From an uncultured Ruminococcus sp. (lineage in GTDB: Bacteria; Bacillota; Clostridia; Oscillospirales; Acutalibacteraceae), in contig CACYDY010000081.1 in assembly GCA_902773245.1 (NCBI GenBank), forward strand, positions 1 through 10,249: a stretch of DNA of 10,249 nucleotides, given 5' to 3'. Below are positions 6,643-10,249 of the stretch, piece by piece. A program made the position numbers and the translations under genes. The notes under the pieces are model-generated. The model saw nothing but the letters and a program-made list of their open reading frames with translations, had not been told where the DNA came from and ran no database searches. The stretch's first letter is position 1; each line of letters starts with the position of its first letter.

Positions 6643-6947
6643 GTTACGGTTTGTATTATACGGTAGCAGGGTTATTTTGCTGAGGCTGAAACTGTGTATT
6701 GGAATGATCGGCGGTACTGTAAAGCGGTTTGTTTTCTTAAGATCGCTTGCAAAAACACATGCTTTTGTAAGGCTTGTCTGTGATTTCAAAAAACACGTCT
6801 GCGTCACGATTTGGCTCTATCAAACAGCGTTTGGCAGTTTGATACTTTTGCATGGAGGTTTTGTTATTTTTTTTAATAATATAGATCTCGTCGCTGCGGA
6901 GGTGTATTACGTTAATAGCAAACATTAAAAACACGGAGGTTATAAGC
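6643..6947 (+). other. Long 5' leader of secDF, possibly structured; no convincing gene
   Basis: Between the predicted transcription start and secD lie about 305 bases. Inverted repeats seen are: 6637-6647 with 6663-6673 (11 pairs, two G-U, overlapping the start point); 6746-6754 with 6763-6771 (9 pairs, 8-base loop); and 6818-6825 with 6837-6844 (TATCAAAC/GTTTGATA, perfect, 11-base loop). A T8 run at 6867-6874 has no GC-rich stem directly before it, so it is not a clear terminator. A second GGAGG at 6854-6858 and a third at 6900s have no start codon in range leading to a real gene. One frame stays open to 6928 but its translation looks like chance, so I do not call it. No known riboswitch, T-box or SRP/6S signature was recognised. 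The function, if any, may be control of secDF or a small RNA. Confidence 0.45.
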
Positions 6948-8351
6948 ATGAAAAGAGTTGCAAAACCCGTATTCTTCATCATCGCTGCGCTTATCATTGC
7001 TCTTGCCGTTACATCGATTTTCGGTGTTACAACGCAGAAGGGTGATATAACGACTACCCGAATCAAGGGTATCAGCGACATCAGATGGGGAATAGACATC
7101 AAAGGCGGTGTCGAGGCTACTTTCCAGCCTGCGGAGGGTGTCGATGCTACACCCGAACAGCTTGAATCGGCTAAGTCTGTTATCGAAACCCGAATGGTTT
7201 CAAGCAACATCACAGACTACGAGCTTTATGCCGATGAGAGTTCAAACAGAATCATTGTAAGATTTCCCTGGAAAGAGGAAACTACAAACTACGACCCATA
7301 TGAAGCAATTGAGGAAATTTCCGCAACTGCGACCCTGACTTTCCGTCCCGGAAACGAGTATGAATCGGTTGACTATACAGACGACGGCACACCTGTTATG
7401 AAAACACCTACGGGTGCTACGGCTGAAACTGTTCTTTTGGACGGCTCAATGATCGAGAGCGCACAGGCAGGCGTTATCAATGAGGACGGTTCGACACAGT
7501 ATGTAGTATCGCTCAAATTCAACAGCGAAGGCGCAGAGAAGTTTAAAGAGGCTACTACAACATATCTCAATCAGACGATTTCTATCTGGATGGATGACGT
7601 CATGCTGTCTTACCCGACTGTAAACAGCGTTATTTCGGACGGCAGCGCTCAGATCACCGGCAACTTCACTGCCGAAGAGGCAACTGCACTCGCTGCCAAG
7701 ATCAACGCAGGTGCGCTTCCTTTCTCGCTTGAAACCGTAAATGCCGGTTCGATCAGTCCAACGCTCGGTGCTAATTCGCTTTATGCGATGGGTATTGCGG
7801 CAGTAGTTGCTTTGATATTCATTGCATTGTTCATGATCATCGTGTACAGAATGCCCGGTTTTATTGCCGTGATCGCACTTCTTGGTCAGCTTGCAATTAC
7901 TATAGTTGCCGTATCGGGATATTTCCCTGTGTTCAACAGCTTCACAATGACACTTCCGGGTATTGCAGGTATGATCCTTTCCATCGGTATGGGTGTTGAT
8001 GCCAATATCATCACTGCCGAAAGAATCAAGGAAGAACTCAGAAAGGGCAAGTCGGTCGACAGTTCCATCAACGCAGGTACAAAGAACAGTTTGTCGGCTA
8101 TCATTGACGGTAACATGACAGTTGTTATCGTTGCCGTAATTCTCATCCTGGTTTTCGGTCCGTTCAATATGCTTTCGTTCATCTTCGGACTTTCAACAAC
8201 GGGATCGATCTATGCATTCGGTTACACTCTTCTTGTCGGTGTAATTTCTAACTTCATCATGGGCATTGGTGCAGCTCGTTTGATGCTTAAATCAATTTCA
8301 GGTTTCAAGATTTTCAGAAACCCGAAGCTTTATGGAGGTGCTAAGTCATGA
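6948..8351 (+). CDS. secD: Protein translocase subunit SecD
   Basis: This 467-residue RND-superfamily membrane protein works with SecF to pull exported proteins across the membrane using the ion gradient. The order is: transmembrane helix 1 (about 7-26), the D1 motif W-G-I-D-I-K-G-G-V (47-55), a large external domain (about 56-270), then five helices from about 278 to 446. The fourth-helix motif L-P-G-I-A-G-M-I-L-S-I-G-M-G-V-D351-A-N-I followed by E-R-I-K-E-E-L is intact, with the conserved Asp implicated in ion coupling. Length is in the usual Gram-positive SecD range. ATG 6948 is preceded by GGAGG (6935-6939), spacing eight. It overlaps secF by four bases. No yajC precedes it, unlike the yajC-secD-secF order of many bacteria. 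Confidence 0.97.
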   Translation: MKRVAKPVFFIIAALIIALAVTSIFGVTTQKGDITTTRIKGISDIRWGIDIKGGVEATFQPAEGVDATPEQLESAKSVIETRMVSSNITDYELYADESSNRIIVRFPWKEETTNYDPYEAIEEISATATLTFRPGNEYESVDYTDDGTPVMKTPTGATAETVLLDGSMIESAQAGVINEDGSTQYVVSLKFNSEGAEKFKEATTTYLNQTISIWMDDVMLSYPTVNSVISDGSAQITGNFTAEEATALAAKINAGALPFSLETVNAGSISPTLGANSLYAMGIAAVVALIFIALFMIIVYRMPGFIAVIALLGQLAITIVAVSGYFPVFNSFTMTLPGIAGMILSIGMGVDANIITAERIKEELRKGKSVDSSINAGTKNSLSAIIDGNMTVVIVAVILILVFGPFNMLSFIFGLSTTGSIYAFGYTLLVGVISNFIMGIGAARLMLKSISGFKIFRNPKLYGGAKS

Positions 8352-9304
8352 TTGAAAAAAAGTTAGACTTTTTTGGCAAAAGAAAGATTTTCTTCGGCAT
8401 ATCCATTGCAATAATTGTAATAGGCATTATTTTTAACTGTATATTTGGAATCAACCTGGATATTCAGTTCTCGGGCGGTTCAATGATCTCTTACACCTAC
8501 AACGGCGATGTGAACGAGTCCGAGCTTAAATCGCTTGTTCAGGAGATCACTCCCGACAATCAGGTTTCGTTTACAATTTCAAAAAACCTTGCCGGAAATA
8601 ACGACAAGGGTGAGGGACATTATTTTACAATTCAGTTCCCCGGCACAAGCGCTATTTCGGCTGAGGTACAGTCGACTATTTCGCAGGAGCTTGAGAGCAA
8701 GTATCCCGACAATAATTTCGAAGTAAGCGAGTTTACGTCGGTTGATCCTACAATGGGTACAAAGTTCTTTGTAAAGTGTCTTGTTGCCGTTGCAATTGCC
8801 TGTGTTTTGATGGTTATTTACGTAACGTTCAGATTTAAGAAGATCGGCGGTATGTCGGCAGGTGTTATGGGTCTTGTTGCGCTTCTCCATGATATGGTTA
8901 TTGTTTATTTTGTTTTTGTAATTTTCCGTATGGATATCGACAGTAACTTTATCGCTGTTATTCTTATGATTTTGGGTTATTCTCTTAACGATACCATCGT
9001 TATCTATGACAGAATCAGAGAGAACAAGGCTAAAATGGGTCCGAGAGCGGATCTTGTAGATGTCTACAACCTGAGTATGACTCAGTGTATCAGAAGAACT
9101 ATCTTCACTTCCATCACTACACTTGCGGCTATTACATCGGTTTATGTGGTTTGCTTTATTTATAATATCACATCTATCCAGAGTTTTGCGCTTCCGATGA
9201 TGTTCGGCGTTGTTTCGGGCTGTTATTCTTCGATCTGCATTGCTACTCCTCTTTGGGTTATTTGGCAGCTTAAAAAGAAGAATAAGGCTTCGGAAAAGAA
9301 ATAA
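8348..9304 (+). CDS. secF: Protein translocase subunit SecF
   Basis: This 318-residue partner of SecD has the same half-RND design. Helix 1 is at about 12-33, then L-D-I-Q-F-S-G-G-S (37-45), an external domain (46-135), and five helices from about 140 to 306. Key motifs are L-L-H-D (179-182), G-Y-S-L-N-D215-T-I-V-I-Y-D-R-I-R-E-N (210-226), and the late G-C-Y-S-S-I-C-I-A. All match SecF; the GYS-x-ND-T motif separates it from SecD. The start ATG overlaps the secD stop in ATGA (8348-8351), with GGAGG at 8334-8338, implying translational coupling and equal dosage. The C-terminal tail is short and basic. A terminator-like hairpin follows the stop by 17 bases. Confidence 0.97.
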   Translation: MIEKKLDFFGKRKIFFGISIAIIVIGIIFNCIFGINLDIQFSGGSMISYTYNGDVNESELKSLVQEITPDNQVSFTISKNLAGNNDKGEGHYFTIQFPGTSAISAEVQSTISQELESKYPDNNFEVSEFTSVDPTMGTKFFVKCLVAVAIACVLMVIYVTFRFKKIGGMSAGVMGLVALLHDMVIVYFVFVIFRMDIDSNFIAVILMILGYSLNDTIVIYDRIRENKAKMGPRADLVDVYNLSMTQCIRRTIFTSITTLAAITSVYVVCFIYNITSIQSFALPMMFGVVSGCYSSICIATPLWVIWQLKKKNKASEKK

Positions 9305-9321
9305 GCTTTGTAGTATTAATG

Positions 9322-9365
9322 CCCTGTCATAGGCTTTCCATTTGTGCCTGTGGCAGGGTGTTTTT
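9322..9365 (+). terminator. Intrinsic terminator after secDF
   Basis: A 12-bp stem (9322-9333 CCCTGTCATAGG with 9347-9358 CCTGTGGCAGGG, two G-U pairs, 13-base loop) is followed by TG then TTTTT (9361-9365), and GTTT after that. The large loop and gap before the T-tract may make it leaky. The next gene starts 20 bases later and has no visible promoter of its own. Confidence 0.75.
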
Positions 9366-9384
9366 GTTTAAAGAGGGTTTTGTC

Positions 9385-10071
9385 ATGCTTGGATTTAAGT
9401 TTTCTTTGCTGAACATTTATTTTTGGAATGTGACTGCTATATTCTTTTTTTGTATTAAGTTTCTGCCCGAGTATTGTGATTTAGAGTTGAAATTCCGAAT
9501 TTTGACGGCTGCCGGAGTTACGGCAGTTTATCTTATTACGATGCAGATAACGTTTGTCCGTCATTTGGTGAGCATAGGTCTGAGTTTGATGTGGAGCTTT
9601 TTGCTCGTAAAAACGTTGGATTATTATTTTAATGTTGATAATAATATTCAAATTGCAGTTTTAGCGGTTTCAACTGTAATATTTTACATTTGGCATTTGA
9701 TGTTTATGGAAAATCCGTTCAACATAATCGGAAAGGTTTCAATAGAAGCTCCTTCCGAATTTTCGGACCAGGTTCAGTATATCCCGGCTTACATAGCATA
9801 TAACAGGAAAGACAGTAAAGGCTCATACATCACAAGATATGCAAATCAAAAAAAGGCGCATATCGAAGTTGATCTTGAAGCTATGAGAAAGAAATTCAAC
9901 GACGCCGAAGAATATAACACTATGACTCGTATGATCCATAGCTGCTTGATCGAAATAGACCGTGTAACAGACGATTTTAACAATTTGAGAATTTCAAAAG
10001 AAGAAGCAATAAATTCAATAAACGAGATATGTGAGTTTGCCGAGAAAAGTCTTGGTGAAATGTCTGACTAA
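9385..10071 (+). CDS. Hypothetical four-helix membrane protein with cytoplasmic-type tail
   Basis: I do not recognise this 228-residue protein. Hydrophobic segments lie at about 5-27, 38-58, 60-80 and 87-108, which puts the N- and C-termini on the same side. The remaining half (about 115-228) is soluble and charged. It has an aromatic segment around I-P-A-Y-I-A-Y-N and a helical, Glu/Asp/Asn-rich stretch from about 160 to 228 that could form a helix bundle or weak coiled coil. An in-frame ATG at 9319 lies before the terminator stem at 9322-9358. ATG 9385, with GAGGG at 9373-9377 seven bases away, is therefore the likely start. Expression probably relies on read-through from secDF or an unseen promoter. 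Codon use and Shine-Dalgarno support a real gene; no function can be assigned. Confidence 0.75.
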   Translation: MLGFKFSLLNIYFWNVTAIFFFCIKFLPEYCDLELKFRILTAAGVTAVYLITMQITFVRHLVSIGLSLMWSFLLVKTLDYYFNVDNNIQIAVLAVSTVIFYIWHLMFMENPFNIIGKVSIEAPSEFSDQVQYIPAYIAYNRKDSKGSYITRYANQKKAHIEVDLEAMRKKFNDAEEYNTMTRMIHSCLIEIDRVTDDFNNLRISKEEAINSINEICEFAEKSLGEMSD

Positions 10072-10090
10072 CGTGTAAGTTGATGAAAAT

Positions 10091-10109
10091 ACGTGTTTAT
10101 AAAGCACGT
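10091..10109 (+). other. Short hairpin downstream of the hypothetical gene
   Basis: ACGTG (10091-10095) pairs with CACGT (10105-10109), extended by three weak pairs around a 3-base loop. It lies 20 bases after the stop at 10071. There is no T-tract after it, so it is at best a weak terminator or 3'-end stabiliser. Confidence 0.3.
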
Positions 10110-10121
10110 AAGTTTGTAATA

Positions 10122-10154
10122 TTAGTAGGCAGTTTCCGAGAGTAAGACTATTTG
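10122..10154. repeat. 33-bp intergenic repeat, copy 1
   Basis: It consists of TTAGTAGGCAGTTTCCGAG (19 bases), a 7-base core AGTAAGA, then CTATTTG. It matches copy 2 at 30 of 33 positions, with all three differences in the core. The DNA from the preceding gene to here (10072-10121) shows only the hairpin at 10091-10109. Confidence 0.85.
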
Positions 10155-10189
10155 TTGTTACAAAATGTAAGGCGGCATTACCTGCGGCC

Positions 10190-10203
10190 GTGTGACCGCA
10201 CAC
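10190..10203. repeat. Inverted repeat between the two 33-bp copies
   Basis: GTGTG (10190-10194) and CACAC (10199-10203) flank ACCG. The overlapping pair TGCGG (10183-10187) / CCGCA (10196-10200) gives an alternative stem that excludes the first. This GC-rich patch contrasts with the AT-rich DNA around it. Confidence 0.45.
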
Positions 10204-10216
10204 AAAGTGTATATTT

Positions 10217-10249
10217 TTAGTAGGCAGTTTCCGAGCGGAAGTCTATTTG
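10217..10249. repeat. 33-bp intergenic repeat, copy 2 (reaches the window edge)
   Basis: It has the same 19-base left part and CTATTTG right part as copy 1, with the core CGGAAGT. Here the core makes TTCCG-AG-CGGAA, a near-palindrome that copy 1 lacks. The two copies start 95 bases apart; more copies may follow beyond the window. Confidence 0.85.

Noticed and set aside
6593..6928. 111-codon open frame upstream of secD as a full-length gene
   Set aside because: Its first ATG lies upstream of the promoter's own -35/-10 boxes, it has no Shine-Dalgarno, and its composition (runs of Leu, Ile, Phe from AT-rich DNA) looks like chance. A shorter version is noted as a low-level finding only.
6643..6947. 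Known riboswitch, T-box, 6S, SRP RNA or tmRNA in the secDF leader
   Set aside because: None of the conserved core sequences I know for these could be found on the + strand.
6737..7213. 158-codon open frame on the - strand across the secD start
   Set aside because: It is antisense to the clear secD gene, with no ribosome site or recognisable motif.
9319..9384. Upstream ATG at 9319 as start of the hypothetical membrane protein
   Set aside because: It would place the N-terminus within the terminator stem and has no Shine-Dalgarno; ATG 9385 has a good one and leads straight into the first helix.
10122..10249. CRISPR array
   Set aside because: There are only two copies, the distance between them is 62 bases, and the variation falls in the middle of the repeat; no cas gene is seen.

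Overview
The window looks like chromosomal core DNA from an endospore-forming, low-GC Clostridia-type Firmicute, possibly of the Ruminococcaceae/Oscillospiraceae (my inference). The evidence is a yabP-yabQ-divIC-yabR block in the Bacillus/Clostridium order, strong Shine-Dalgarno sites, near-consensus sigma-A promoters, and a Na+-pumping decarboxylase beta subunit typical of anaerobes. I see no phage, IS, CRISPR, tRNA or rRNA gene.

Left part (1-1727, + strand): the 3' end of yabP and all of yabQ (spore coat/cortex assembly), then a TTGCAA-18-TATAAT promoter starting four bases after the yabQ stop, then divIC (division) and yabR (S1 RNA-binding). A long hairpin with T-tracts on both sides ends this block and the convergent one.

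Middle-left (1742-3110, - strand): a two-gene unit of a dCMP deaminase of the animal/T-even-phage type and a four-helix membrane protein with two similar soluble domains (DUF3592-like). It is read from its own promoter at 3082-3110.

Middle (3236-6517, + strand): a divergent promoter drives oadG-oadB, the membrane part of a sodium-translocating decarboxylase, with no carboxyltransferase or biotin-carrier gene beside it. A terminator follows. Next is a monocistronic PLP aminotransferase of the divergent aspartate aminotransferase (subgroup Ic) kind with its own promoter.

Right part (6608-10249): a near-perfect promoter precedes a 305-base leader without a convincing gene, then secD and secF (ATGA overlap) for Sec export. 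A terminator-like hairpin and an unrecognised four-helix membrane protein follow. The window ends in non-coding DNA with two copies of a 33-bp repeat, 95 bp apart, each with a variable 7-base core.

Most genes are ordinary housekeeping or sporulation genes. The items most worth a second look are the long secDF leader, the edge repeats, the orphan oadGB pair, and the deaminase/membrane-protein pair. I found no clear evidence for a wholly new system. Several genes have an in-frame GTG or TTG inside or just before the Shine-Dalgarno sequence. I chose the downstream start in each such case.
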